NCBI GenBank assembly: GCA_030765045.1
Contig: CM060974.1
Span: 52,398,839-52,462,838 of the forward strand
Origin: Tenodera sinensis
Lineage: Eukaryota; Arthropoda; Insecta; Mantodea; Mantidae
Direction: 5' to 3'
DNA: 64,000 bases
Shown here: piece by piece, positions 9,711 through 20,772 of the stretch
Layout: each line of letters starts with the position of its first letter
How positions within the stretch are numbered: the first letter of the stretch is position 1
Made by a program: the position numbers and the translations under genes
The notes under the pieces: generated by a model
The model's database searches: none
Told to the model about the DNA's origin: nothing
What the model saw: only the letters and a program-made list of their open reading frames with translations

Positions 9711-10800
9711 TAGTGCCTTGCATCTGGCAATGAAGCCATTAGCGTTCGTGCTTTCCAATACTTTTGAACTGTAGTTTCTTCTGATCTTAATGCTTCACAG
9801 GTCTTCAAGTGTTCTTCATTCATTTCTGCTGGATCGTTACAAAGACACATATTGGTGAGGCTGAGATACCTATTCTGTAGAGATGACTTGCCAAGCAGTC
9901 ATGATTTGTCAATAGTCTGAAGGCTGCAACCGCTGTTTTCCTTGGTCTCTGGGGGATTATATCTGGATTGGAAAGTAGTGTAATTCATTTTTTATCTTTG
10001 GCATTTGTTTCTATTTCTTGTAGGTATGAATGACAAAAATTTTTAATGATCAAGCGTTTTATTGAGGAATATGAGAAATTGAATTTAGAATTTTGTTTTA
10101 TTGTTGTGCCTTTCTTTGCAAGTGAGTCTGCAGCTTCGTTCCCCATGACTCCACAGTGTGCTGGAATCCATTGGAGATGAACAGTCTTATTAACTTTTTG
10201 GAGTTGTGTTAACATTTTGTAGCATTCTCTAATTTTTGTTGACTTCTTTGTAGTATTAGAACATATTCCCTGAATTGCAGCTTTAGAATCTGAAAGAATT
10301 ACTGCCTTGTTAAATTTATTTAAGGGAAGATTTAATAATTGTCGGAGAGCAATGTCTATAGCCTCTATTTCTCCATCATAATTTGTTGTGTCTCTGCCAA
10401 CAGAATGATAAAAGGAAAAATGTGAACATGTAACTCCAGCTCCAGTAAGGTTTTCCTTGGAGGATCCATCAGTATATATGTGCAGCCATTCTTCTGTGGG
10501 ATACCTAGTATTGATTGTTTCCAGAGCTAGAAGTTTTTGTATTTCTTTTGGTGTGTCTGATTTACTTATTTCCTCTATTGATTCCAAATTGAAGGTAGGT
10601 TGCAATAATTCCAATGGATTTTCTCTTATAAGTAGATTTTCTCTGGTGTTAGGAATGTTCAATTTGGATTTAATCTGTGTTACCTTTTCTAGGAAACTAT
10701 TATGAGTTTTAAGGATTGAAGGGGGGAGGTTCTCTTCTGTCCATTTAGAGTTTGGCAGTCGTAACATTTTCTCGTGTTGGAGCAATGCTTGTTCTTCTAT
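9711..10800 (-). mobile_element. LINE-X fragment: RNase H domain and CCHC-type C-terminus of ORF2
   Basis: The minus strand encodes a complete-looking RNase H: YTDGSSKE (first Asp), NYDGEIEAI (Glu), ILSDSKAAI (second Asp) and GNEAADSLAKKG (last Asp), with LQWIPAHCG before it. After one frame change near 9990 the C-terminal part follows (PRKTAVAAFRLLTNHDC, then EEHLKTCEAL and YWKARTLMASL). It stops at about 9711 beside an AAC-rich tail. RNase H plus a C-terminal Cys-His motif is typical of I/R1-like LINE clades. RT is absent, so the copy is 5'-truncated. The open frame runs on past 10800 into an unrelated repeat, so the upstream ATG at 10959 is not its real start. Confidence 0.85.
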
Positions 10801-11225
10801 TTTTGTTGTTATTGTTATTATTTTTGTTGTCGTAAGGGGTAGTGATGCGCCTCCTATAGCCTCTCCTACCCAATTCCCATCCTCATCCTGCCCGTGTTGC
10901 ACCCTGCTTTTAACAGATGAGGCTCTGGGGACCGAATCACAGCGGTATAACTGTTTCATCTAAAATGGAGGAAATGTCATTTACATATGTGCTGGCCTAT
11001 CAGAGCACAACAGCGTCCCTCAGAGGCACATGAGGGGAAGGTCGGTGGATCTAAATATCATCTATTTAGTCCTCCCGGCTAGGTCCGATGGACCCGTTGA
11101 CCAACGATAGGTGTGGTTCCCCTTGCAAAATGGGGGTTTAAGTCGGGATATGTAACTGCCACATTGTAAAACTGGTGCCCGTTAAGAAAACAGTTACATG
11201 AAAGCCACACCTTGGCAGGAAAGGA
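10801..11225 (-). mobile_element. repeat R with (AAC/AAT)n tail
   Basis: The stretch is related to the R part of the composite elements at 18885, 20773 and 41510; compare GACCCGTTGACCAACGATAGG with the corresponding blocks there. On the minus strand it ends in an AAC/AAT-rich tail (10833-10802), as retroposons do. The tail abuts the 5'-truncated LINE-X at 10800. No protein is supported. Confidence 0.55.
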
Positions 11226-11726
11226 AAAGAAATCCTACTTAAACTGTATAACACGTGTTGGAGAATGACTGTACCTTCCGACTGGAAAAAAGCCATTATC
11301 ATCCCGATTTTAAAGAAAAACAAACCCTCAAACAATATTAATAGTTTCAGACCAATATCTTTGACCAGTGTTATTGCAAAAGTGATGGAAAGAATGGTGG
11401 CATCTAGACTTAACTGGTTCCTGGAATATTACAACTTAATTAATAGTTCACAGACCGGCTTCAGACAGAATCATAGTACAAGTGAAAATGTACTCCTACT
11501 AAGCCAAGACATCAAGGAAGCTTTCAATAGAAAGGAGGATACCTTGGCAGTATTCATTGATTTTAAATCAGCATATGACTCAGTCTGGAGAAATAAATTA
11601 GTTGAGAAGTTGCAATCAATAAGTGTGAAAAGTAACATGCTTAAGTGGATAACTCAGTTTATTTCACAAAGATTTTGTGCCACAAAATATAATACATACA
11701 TTTCCAAATATAAACAAACACACTGA
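11226..11726 (+). mobile_element. LINE-X reverse transcriptase, N-terminal half
   Basis: The open frame gives PSDWKKAIIIPILKKNKPSN, FRPISLTSVIAKVMERMVA, QTGFRQNHSTSENVLLLS and VFIDFKSAYDSVWRNKL. These are RT blocks 1 to 3/A, with the first catalytic Asp in FIDFKSAYD. It ends before the YADD block. Close resemblance to the RT relic at 29.7-30.7 kb puts it in LINE-X. It is 5'- and 3'-truncated, in opposite orientation to the RNase H fragment at 9711-10800, so the pair may be one insertion with an inverted 5' part. Confidence 0.8.
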
Positions 11727-11957
11727 AATCAATATACATACCATGGAATAGGGGTGAAACTGATGAATTTGAAGACATCTATTGCCATTGAGGAATCTGG
11801 AGATTACTACACCAATTTGTAATGTTTTTTGGAAGTCACAGTGTTACTATACTGCCTTCTGCTGGAAGTTTACAGTCAGCTGGATCTCCTGGCATTTTTT
11901 CACATCTGTCTGTTGATTGCAACGATCAGTAACATTAGGTATTGTGGTAAGCTTAAT

Positions 11958-12834
11958 TAAAGATAAGATTAAAAATCTGATGTGTTGCACTCACATGACG
12001 TTCTCTACTCTTGTACTAACCATTCTTACAAACTCTTATTCCTATATCTTCTTCGTGTTAGTTAAAATAAACATTTGTACAAATTATCTTATTGCTTATT
12101 TCCTTGTAGGTGCAAGGGGAATATTGGAATACAATAGGCTTTGTGCGATAGTCAAATCTTTTAAAGCTTTGAGATTCTGTTCTCTTTGTACACGTAACAT
12201 ATAAAAAAATGAACAACGATGACCCATTTCACAAAAGTTCCAGGTTTTCCGAAACTCACACACATAACAAGGTATATCTCCGAAATGGTTCACTCTACAA
12301 GAAAATTTATTGAGACATAAATTGTGTATTTTAGCAAGATCTACATTTTTTGTATAGTATAATTTGGTCTATCTCTAACGGTTTACCAGTTATGCAAAAG
12401 TCGTCCAGAGTAAATACGACTACAGGGGCTATAGCCAGAAAATTCAAGATATACATTTCATTTGTCATAAAAATATCTCAAACATATGACATTTTAATCA
12501 AAATCGTTAGAGCCATTTTCAAGAAAATCAAAATTTTCGAAAAATTTTCCATGTAAAGGGTAGTTTAGGGTGGGGCTATTTTCTTCAAAATCTTCGTGTC
12601 ACATCCTTGAATGACATTAAACTTAAATACCAACTTTGGTTTTTAACTGACTTTTCGTTTTTGAGCTATGCTGTCCACAGACTGACAGACACACAGACAC
12701 ACACAGACCTTTTTCTAAAAATGCTTTTTTTGGATTCAGGGGCCTCAAAACATGTATTTCCGGTGAAATCTCGACTTCTAATTTTTGGGTGGAATACAAT
12801 ACTTCCCCTACTTACCAGTAGAGAAAGTAAAAAG
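11958..12834 (+). mobile_element. repeat family F, copy 1 (non-autonomous, short terminal inverted repeats)
   Basis: It begins near AATCTGATGTGTTGCACTCA and ends ACTTCCCCTACTTACCAGTAG. The outermost matching ends are CGTTCTCTACT (11998) and AGTAGAGAAAG (12820), a probable inverted repeat. The body has a CAGACTGACAGACACACAGA block, and GGTAGTTTAGGG near 12558. Copies occur at 32107-32945 (minus) and, in part, at 53150 and 60960. There is no coding potential beyond chance frames. Confidence 0.6.
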
Positions 12835-14122
12835 TAGTCTGCAGATAAAACATGAAACTACAAAAGCAGCAGTGCAAGAAATAACACAGTGTGTGTATTG
12901 TGCTATCACAGGTATAATATAATGGTGCTTTTAATTTGATGACCTTGAAAATTAAGTTTTATTACTTAATCTTCGAAACAAAATAGTCATACAAAACTTT
13001 GTGTGGCTTATAAATATGACATCACTTTCAGTTATTTAATATATGGAAATTCCTAAAGTTACTAGTATTTAAGTACTCAAAGGTCAGAAGTATTGATATA
13101 AACTTGAACACATGCAGTCTAAATTAGATTAAATTGATGTCACAATTACTGAAATGTGATTTAAGTGTAGTAAGTAAACTGTAATATTTTGATTGAAAAG
13201 GTTGTGAAGTTTTAGAGCTTATTTGAGAACACAATGGAGGAGGCAGTGCAATCTGTTAGGGACATCTTGGCTTTTGAAAAAGAAATACGAGTAAATGAAG
13301 GAATGAACTTCCCGAGTGTCAATCCCATCATAAAACTGAAAGAACTAAAATGTGCATTATATAAATGTGAATAATAATTTTGTAGAAAACATGACAACAT
13401 TTTCAAGTCCTGTGGTTGAGAGTACTATCACATTGTCATTGTAAACAGGGCTTAGTGCCATACAATATATAATAAAGATGTTGATACCTTTGCATGAAAA
13501 AATGGAAAGTGCTAGTTACCCACATAATATGAAACCAGGGATATCTGTGATTGGGTGAAACGAGTAATAAACAAAATAAAAAAGTGTGAATCCAAAACCT
13601 AAGATTATATAAACAGATGATCAATGCTAACCTTGGTTTAGAGAACTCATACTCTCTTAACTTGTGTCCTCTGGCGTAACAGTTTGTTGCTAATTAATGT
13701 AAGTTTAAATAAATAAGAACTAAGTTTACATCCTGTGAATCAAAAGCTACACTTGCACAAAAGAAAACTAAACCTAACCTAACCTCCTGCAAATCAGAAA
13801 CCTAAGTATATATAAAAATAAACTAAATCTAACCAAAACTCATATGTAATAGTGAAAAAAAAGTATTAAACCCTAACCTCAGGGGAATCAAAAACCTAAA
13901 TTTATATAAATGGTCAGTGCTAAATATTGTTAACGGAATGTACATGAGTGAAACAAACATGGTTTGGTGGAACCACAGGGCAATGCATTAACATATTTTA
14001 GTCTTTTTAACATTAGTGCGCATTACTTTATTTACAATATATACATTTTCTTCAAGAAGAACACGTAAAATTAACTTAAGTACTTAACATAAAGTAAATA
14101 AAGTAAGTATTATTTATATTGC
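12835..14122. other. AT-rich spacer; short CCTAA repeats
   Basis: No gene or known element. A short run of CCTAA units sits near 13772-13785, too short to call an insect-type telomeric array. A piece near 13230-13290 (ATGGAGGAGGCAGTGCAATC) has a diverged match near 62303, so it is an unnamed dispersed repeat. Confidence 0.5.
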
Positions 14123-14245
14123 CAGTTACTGTTTGTGTTTTTAAACACACAAGCGGTTTGTGGGCAATGTTTGAGAGGTAGAACTGGAACTTATGCCCGG
14201 CTGTGGCATTGAGTTTTTAAGTTCCAGTTCCACCTCTCATAAATA
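14123..14245. mobile_element. SINE family D, two short inverted pieces
   Basis: The left piece (minus sense) matches the D 3' end (GTTTTTAAACACACAAGC, GAGAGGTAGAACTGGAACTT). The right piece (plus) has GGCTGTGGCATTGAGTTTTT and GTTCCAGTTCCACCTCTC. Together they form a small hairpin, as do the D copies at 50.3 kb. The tRNA-like head is lost. Confidence 0.6.
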
Positions 14246-15103
14246 AAGTAAATCAGCTGAATTGGTGACTTGAAATAGGTTCTAGAAAAAATCCCAAAAG
14301 AGCGATTGTGATATAAATCATAATCTAGCAGTTTTCAGTTATAATGACATACATGTAATCTTAATAATTTTGTTGAATTCAATACCCAACTTGCTTATCA
14401 AAATGAACCATTTAAAGGTCTCCAAGTTAGAGGAGTGTACTTATTTTCAGGTCTAGAGTTGACCTCACAGGAAGTAAGCTTGTGTGTCTTTGATAAATGT
14501 TGTTGATGGGTAACTGTGTGTAGGGACTAAGTCAGAAAGTTGATTGCTACTTGAAAATTTCAAGTCCACGGCTGGGACTTGAGCCAAAGAGTTTTGGTGC
14601 TCTGAGCCAAAGTACTTACCATTTAAAGTTGCTTGGCAAAATGCTCATTCATGCATTAAACCTCATGTAAGTATTGCACTAAACTTGATATCAAATAAAA
14701 AGATGTCACACCTCAAATATGACTTGTAATGTTACAGGTGCTTTATAGTTAACCAATATTGAAGTTAATTTTTAGCTTACTTCTGACTGATGTGAAAAAA
14801 CAATTTTCAGATCATTCAGTAACTTTATGATTGTCAGTCATGCAAGTTGCCTTTAAGATTTAACTCGTGTTAGAGAGGTTAACTATCAGATGGGATTGTT
14901 TAATTCTGGCACAGGTATCTCAGCATAGTATATGGAGTTGCAATAGCATTGATATAGACAGGCAAAGATCCATGGTTTGAATCCCAGACATGGCATTGTA
15001 TTTTTTAACTCAGTTTCAATTTTCCAAGAAATAGGTTTATTGTAAGATGACAGGGGATGTGTGTTAGATAGGCTCAGGAACTGACACTTAAAACTGTTGT
15101 TAG
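14246..15103. other. AT-rich spacer with decayed tRNA-like SINE traces
   Basis: Traces of a tRNA-type box B followed by a GGCATTG body appear near 14968-15005 (GGTTTGAATCCCAGACATGG, plus), like SINE D. A reversed trace lies near 14570-14600. Otherwise nothing is recognised. Confidence 0.45.
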
Positions 15104-15555
15104 CTAATGCTGGATTTCTGACAATGAAGTCAATAATCCTCTTGCTCTCCAATATTTTTCACTGATGGATAGGGCACTAGAAGTGGCCGGGCATATTTGA
15201 AGGTGGTCTCGGTCCATTTCCTCTTGCAGTTCACATAGAGGACAGAGTGGTGAAGAATATATCCCAATTCTGTTTAAATGTTTTGTCAGACAATCATGTC
15301 CTGTAATCAACCTGAAGGTTGCAACTGCTGCTTTTCGAGGATACTCAGGAATTACTGTGTGAATTTTTGGTAGTCTCCATCTTTTATTTTTTTGATTTTT
15401 CATAGTAATATTTTGCAATAATTTTTTTGAATTCAGAGTTGACTAATCTTTTAGCTGTATAAAATGGTAGATTAACTATAGATTTCTGCACATTACCGGT
15501 ACCCCTTTTAGCAAGAAAATCAGCTTTCTCATTACCACTCAAATATTTATGCTAT
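15104..15555 (-). mobile_element. LINE-X 3' fragment (end of RNase H to stop)
   Basis: Upstream frames give SGNEKADFLAKRGT (RNase H last Asp). The open frame 15418-15104 then encodes PRKAAVATFRLITGHDC, SSPLCPLCELQEEMDRDHLQ (C-x2-C then H), CPATSS and YWRARGLLTSL. This is the LINE-X Cys-His C-terminus with its stop. Its 5' edge lies only about 20 bases from the splice acceptor of the zinc-finger gene's first coding exon. It is dead through truncation. Confidence 0.8.
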
Positions 15556-15575
15556 GCATGTTTCCTTCTCCACAG

Positions 15576-16070
15576 ACTTGCTAATGAAATTAAGAACAGC
15601 ACAACAGTTTTGAAATGGATACCAAAATGGAAATCAAACATGAAGATTTCTTCTCAGATGACTTAGCCTCACAGAATGAGAGAGAACTCTTTCACAAAGT
15701 TATTACAGTGAAGTCAAACAGTAACACTGTGCTTCCAGATGATAGTGGTTATGATATGACCATCAAAACGGAAATTAAATTAGACACTTGTTTTCCAGAC
15801 AGAGAATATTTTACCAAGCATTTTGTAAAACAGATTGAGTTTGAAGCTGTTACATGCAGGAACAACAGCAAGATAGTTACAGAAACAAAAATTGAGGAAC
15901 AGATACTGGATTCAGATTTTGGTTCACAGAAAGAGAGAGAATTTCTTACTCAGGATCCTGTATTAAAGGCTAATTACTACAACAGTGATCATGAAATGGA
16001 TAACAAAATAGAAATTAAAGAAGAACCTTGGTGGCTTGAAACAGAAACTTCAGTTGCTTGTGATGACAAG
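15576..16070 (+). CDS. C2H2 zinc-finger gene, first coding exon (acidic N-terminal region)
   Basis: An acceptor (TTTCCTTCTCCACAG, ending 15575) opens the exon. An in-frame TAA at 15582 shows that translation starts at the ATG at 15615, in good context (GAAATGG). The 152 encoded residues are acidic and free of known folds. Two similar modules are visible (DLASQNERELF and DFGSQKEREFL), and IKTE, KIEE and IKEE resemble SUMO-acceptor motifs (psi-K-x-E). Such N-termini are common in insect zinc-finger proteins and usually recruit partners. The donor at 16071 is AAG|GTAAGT, phase 0. It joins the 32-base exon at 25368 and the finger exon at 38197 in one frame, so 5' untranslated exons probably lie further upstream. 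Confidence 0.85.
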
Positions 16071-16297
16071 GTAAGTTTTGTTGAAATCTACTGCAGATAG
16101 TGTTTGTTGATTGTGTAGTTTTGTAATATAAATGAAAAAGATAAGAGATTGTTGAAAATGGTACAATATTGTCACACAGTATATTTAAATGATTGTAGAC
16201 AATAGTGATGACAGTTCTTGAAAGTGGTGAGATATTTAACGTTCGTTGAAGTCATACCAAAATTATCTGCGATATTAAAGCATCTGATAGTCAGCTA

Positions 16298-16498
16298 CAG
16301 TGTGTCATATCGGACGAATGAGTGAAATGAAATGAAATGAAATGATGCTCAAATGAGCCCAAGATCCATGGAGCTTTAAGTTACCCGACATTCGTTTTCT
16401 CAGGGTAGGGGAAACCTTCGAAAAAGCCTTTCCCGGATAACTTACCCTAAGCGAGATTTGAACTCGCGACCTCTTGAACGTGAGGCAGACATGCTAAA
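16298..16498 (-). mobile_element. tRNA-derived SINE, family C, copy 1
   Basis: On the minus strand the tRNA-like box B (GAGTTCAAATCTCGCTTAGG type) is followed by TAAGTTATCCGGGAAAGGC, GAATGTCGGGTAACTTAAAG, GGGCTCATTTGAGCATCATT and a CATTTCATTT-rich end. Related copies are at 61137-61372 and 59331-59441. Its head is cut where the GAT/GGT tract begins. Confidence 0.85.
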
Positions 16499-17092
16499 TG
16501 ATGGTGGTGGTGATGGTGGTGATGATGGTGGTGATGGTGATGATGTTGGTGATGGTGGTGGTGACGGTGGTGATGTTGGTGATGGTGATAATGGTGATGA
16601 TGGTAGTGATGGTGATGGTGGTGGTAGTAGTGATGGTGATGATAGTTATGATGGTGATGATGGTGGTGATGGTGATGATGGTGGTGATGGTGGTGGTAGT
16701 AGTGATGGTGATGATGTTTTTGATGGTGGTGCTGATAGTGGTGATGGTGGTGGTGGTAGTAGTGATGGTGATGATGGTGGTGATGATGGTTATGATGGTG
16801 ATGGTGGTGGTGGTAGTAGTGATAATGATGATGATGGTGGTGATGATGGTGATGGTGGTGGTGCTGATGGTGGTGATGGTGGTGGTGGTAGTAGTGATGG
16901 TGATGATGGTTATAATGGTGGTGCTGGTAGTAGTGATGGTGATGGTGGTGATGGTGGTGATGATGGTTATGATGGTGGTGCTGATGGTGATAATGGTGAT
17001 GATGATGGTGATGGTGATGATGGTGGTGGTGATGATGGTGATGATGGTGGTGATGATGGTGATAATGGTGATGATGGTGGTGTTAATGCTGA
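16499..17092 (+). repeat. (GATGGT)n-type microsatellite, about 600 bases, almost C-free
   Basis: Mixed GAT and GGT triplets with a few AGT run without phase break for nearly 600 bases. Only a handful of C bases occur on this strand. The long Gly/Asp and Met/Val frames across it are by-products of the triplet phase, not genes. It sits in intron 1 of the zinc-finger gene. Confidence 0.9.
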
Positions 17093-17149
17093 TGACTATG
17101 TGGCATTGAAGTTTGCAGTTCTAATTCTACCTCTCAAGTTTCTAGGTAT

Positions 17150-17640
17150 CTATTCATTAACAGAGTAATGAAGTAAGTATGCGAATACTGCCATTTTAGA
17201 TGTTGATACTTTGCATATGGTTTTGTTCATTAGAGGCAATTTATTGAAAAATGTAATACCTGAGTTTATTACATTATTTTTATGGGTAGTGGTATTGTTT
17301 CTCTGTACATGAACGTCTGTTTTATGTCTTGTGCTGTGGTTATGAATCACATTGTTAACAGTATACTAGTTACTTCCATTGTTTAGTATTAATTTTGTAA
17401 ATAATATTTTAAAAATAAAAACAGCTGCACAGTAGTGATGGTGTTCTAAATTTGTTATACAGTGGTCTGCATGAGGATCTTGAATTGCTTCTTCCCATTA
17501 TCCTTAAAGGTCCTTTTTGCACTATAAATAGTGAGCTGCAGTGAGGAGAGTTGCCCCATAGAGTTATGCCATATTTCAAAACAGAATGAATACATGCAAA
17601 ATACACATAAAATTCCTAGCAAACAAATGCCGCAATAATT
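17150..17640 (-). mobile_element. Jockey-type LINE C-terminal fragment
   Basis: Minus-strand frames give YFACIHSVLKYGITLWGNS, SLFIVQKGPLRIMG and SRSSCRPLY, then HNHSTRHKTDVHV and INSGITFFNKLP. This is the conserved tail after the RT in Jockey/CR1-type LINEs. One frame change separates the two halves. No RT core is present. Confidence 0.75.
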
Positions 17641-18100
17641 GTGCTATTCTTGGAATTTTGACATCTGTAACCAAAAAAAAATGATAAATGTTTTTGTACC
17701 TCTTAATTTTCAAGCCTGAGTTCGGCTCGAGCCTGGCTTAATTTTTCCAATTAGGCCCAAGCAGACCTCTACTGTAAGTAAATGAACTGTTAAGCAATTG
17801 TTCCAATGATAAAAGGTAGATGATGTTACTTAGTGATGTTTTTGTTCTCTTTATCGGTCATCGGGACTTACTTTCTGGATGGCCCTCGTATATCTGCTGC
17901 TCATGTTATGGTTATTGCTACCTAGGAGGGTTAGTATGGTCAATAGCATAGGATTCAGGTGGTAGTGAGAATATGTCAACAAATGACTATGTCTTTTATA
18001 TTTATACAGTTCTTATATGGGGAGAGCATAAGACTTACGAACCTGCTGCACAGTGTTTTACCTGTCCATGTCCTCGGCACTCATTGCCAACTTCCGCTAC
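17641..18100. other. no recognised feature
   Basis: Intronic AT-rich sequence with no recognised family. Confidence 0.55.
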
Positions 18101-18480
18101 CATAGAAAAGTGCGAATGAAACCATACAACATTTTTAAAGCTACTTTTAATGGCCACTTACCAACTTTATGAAAGGAGATGCTGAAGCTGGCCACCGTCG
18201 TTTTCCATACATTTTTGGCGCCTCTTTAGGAAACAATCCATCACTTGTCACAGTTCATGTTGAGAAATGCTGGCAATTTCTGGCGGTTATTTTGTTTTAA
18301 TTCTTCCACAGTGTGTGGGTTTGTCCTGTATACTTTACTTATGTTTTAAGTTACTCCAGGGATAGAAATCACAGGGGGGTGGGAAGGGGGATTGAGGGGA
18401 CCACAAATCTCTACTAATAATTCTGTCCTGAAACACACTTTCAATTGTTCTCATCGGAAGATTGGCCATATGAAAAATTT
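18101..18480 (-). mobile_element. mariner-like transposase relic (3' half), copy 1
   Basis: Minus-strand sequence is closely related to 52200-52500: MRTIESVFQD-type start, then CDFYPWSNLKH-type and a KRRQKCMEN-type ending. It has many stops. The pieces follow the C-terminal half of Tc1/mariner-class DDE transposases, but the catalytic residues cannot be assigned. Relic only. Confidence 0.5.
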
Positions 18481-18545
18481 AGCCTATAACTCTTTGTCCA
18501 CTAATGGCGCACCATACACCAATTTTTTAATCATGAAGGGATAGT

Positions 18546-18884
18546 TCATGAACAATATTAGGTTTTTCAGAGCTCCAATAACACTGCCGCAAAAGAAGCT
18601 ACCAAGCATCCTTCAAACTTACCAAAGCTTAAGCTACCACATTAAGACTATTTACGGCATCTTAAAAGAACTATCCTACACCGATGGAAGACAGATTGGA
18701 CAGCTACATCCAACAGCAAACTGCATGATATCTGTTCAATACCTAACCTGTCCACAACAATTAGAACACTAACCCGGCGAGACCAGGTACTAATAACCCG
18801 ATTATGCATTGGCCACACTGCGCTTACTCATTCCTACATTCTGTCCCGTCACTCACACTGACACTCACACTCACATACTCTGAC
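18546..18884 (+). mobile_element. LINE ORF2 C-terminal fragment (plus strand)
   Basis: After a frame change, + strand translation gives LTRRDQVLITRLCIGHTALT and HSYILSRHS. This matches the 'RLRIGHT' block that follows RNase H or RT in R1/Jockey/I-type LINEs. The fragment stops where composite copy 1 begins at about 18885, so the composite probably inserted here or truncated it. Confidence 0.6.
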
Positions 18885-19432
18885 TCAGGGGTCTCCGTCT
18901 AGGGGATATGTGAATATCGACCACAAGGTACCCAAGCTGAGCAGAACATTACTTCCACTTACTGGTGTTTTGCTCCTCACTGTAACTTTTCTATCTGACC
19001 TTACCTTGGTCATCTCTTGTTCTCTTCTGACCCCAATGCTATTAGGGTTCCCAAGGGCTAGGGAGTCTTTATTTTTCCAACCTCTCCATTTCTCTATAAA
19101 ATCTTAACCCCAACATGCTGTCATGGCATGGCATGTAATACGTCCTGTGATTGGTGATCAGAGGATGTGGTCGGTGAATTTATTTTGATAATTCTCCCGG
19201 TCAGGTCAGTGAGACCCGTCCAACGACAGGTATGGTCCTCCAGACATTCTGGGGGTTGTGAGAGAGCGATGTGACTGCCAAAACATAAAAATATGGTGCT
19301 CTCTAAAAAGCGGTTACTATTACTCCTATTTGCTCTCTTCAATATCATCAGTGAAAAATATTGGAGAGCAAGAGGATTAATGACTTCATTGTCAGAAATC
19401 CAGCATTAGCCAACAACAACATTTGAAAAAAA
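18885..19432 (+). mobile_element. composite retroposon: repeat R joined to LINE-X 3' end, copy 1
   Basis: It starts CTCAGGGGTCTCCGTCTAGG, runs through R, then switches near 19345 to the LINE-X terminal 80 bases (GAAAAATATTGGAGAGCAAG to the CATTAG stop) and an ACAACAAC tail. The same junction recurs at 20773-21305 and in reverse at 40968-41510. It keeps the LINE 3' end without its coding region, as non-autonomous passengers of a LINE do. Confidence 0.75.
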
Positions 19433-20354
19433 TTACCTTAATACAAAAGAAGCCTTAAGCAAATTCAGTTATTCAAATGCAATAGACAACCCGGTCATAA
19501 AGCTTTAAACCACTGCCTTATGGCCACATAAATCTCAAATTGACTACTTGTAGATACCCATTAAATAGATCTAGGTATTTAAATCAGCCTGCAAATCAAA
19601 GTTCTGTTTTGCAAAGCAAACCTTTATATTTCTTTATTTTGTATGATACTGTAATGAAACAACTGAATTACAGGATATTAAGTGTAGTACACATCAACTA
19701 CAAATAATGCTGTATTAATTACAAAATGCCAAGAAAGGTATCTTTAAATCCTATTTCTGGAGCTGAAAGAGTTTGTACTGTTTCTTGTCGAGTATTACCA
19801 AGTTTCAACACCTATTAGCAATAAGTCAGTTAACTTTCCTTAGCTCTCTGTTGGTAGCTTAGCTAACACATGGCACACAATAAATTAATCAGTCATTTAA
19901 GAAAGGGCTTAATGACACAAAGCATTATTTTTCAGGAGAAAGAAACCATTGATTATTTAGTAAAGAATTGTTAATTTTAGCATATGTAATGCTTAGTTGT
20001 AGTTGGATTTAAGATCTCTACATGTGAAACAAATACATTATGCCTACAGACTGTATTGCAGTGAATGGAATTGAGCCCGTTCAAAAGTATATGAATAAAT
20101 TTAACAAACATTATTCAGTAACAAAGCTATATAATATGCTTGACTTATGTGGTGTTACAACATTAGGTATGAACAGCTTGACATCTGCATACTGAGAAAA
20201 GTCATGCATTAAAGAAAACATGCAGTAAAGTATGGGTTAGAAAACCTGTATTGCACATGTGTCAGTATATCTAGTGAGTGAGTGTGTGGGGTTTAATGGC
20301 CTGTCGATGGTGTCATTTGGGCCCATGATCGTCTATATTGTGCATGTTTCCTGC
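19433..20354. other. no recognised feature
   Basis: AT-rich intronic sequence. Frames here are short and featureless. Confidence 0.55.
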
Positions 20355-20640
20355 AGTGCATTTCGGTGTACATTTATATCTGTTGGGCTCATTTTACATT
20401 GGACATCTGTATCACTTAAGCTATTTTACATAGGGCGTCCATGTAGACATCTCACTTTGGCTTATTTTGTGATGGGTATCTATGTACATTTATATCAATT
20501 GGGCTCATTTTACATCAGAGATCTATGTATATTTATATCAATGGGCTGATTTTACATTGGATATCTATGCATTTATATCACCTCAGCTCATTTTACATTG
20601 GACGTCTATATCACTCAGGTTCATTTTACTTGTGAATTGA
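20355..20640 (+). repeat. degenerate minisatellite, roughly 40-60-base units
   Basis: CATTTTACATTGGACATCT followed by TATGTACATTTATATCA and a GGGCT(C/G)ATTTTAC block recurs five or so times with drift. One more unit-like stretch lies at 24172-24232. It is not coding. Confidence 0.65.
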
Positions 20641-20772
20641 AATGAATTTATTGAATACTAGAGCATATACATCTTGGGTCGCCCATGAACTTCAGCTCCC
20701 TGACTCTTCTGTCATCGGACCGCCCTCTGAGGTTCCCTACATTTAATGTGTGCTATTTATTATTCAGCTACA

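Noticed and set aside
13770..13790. CCTAA repeats as an interstitial telomere
   Set aside because: Only about three units; common by chance in AT-rich insect DNA.
16458..17168. 236-codon Gly/Asp-rich frame and a parallel Met/Val-rich frame
   Set aside because: They are produced by the triplet phase of the GAT/GGT microsatellite; every frame in the tract is open.
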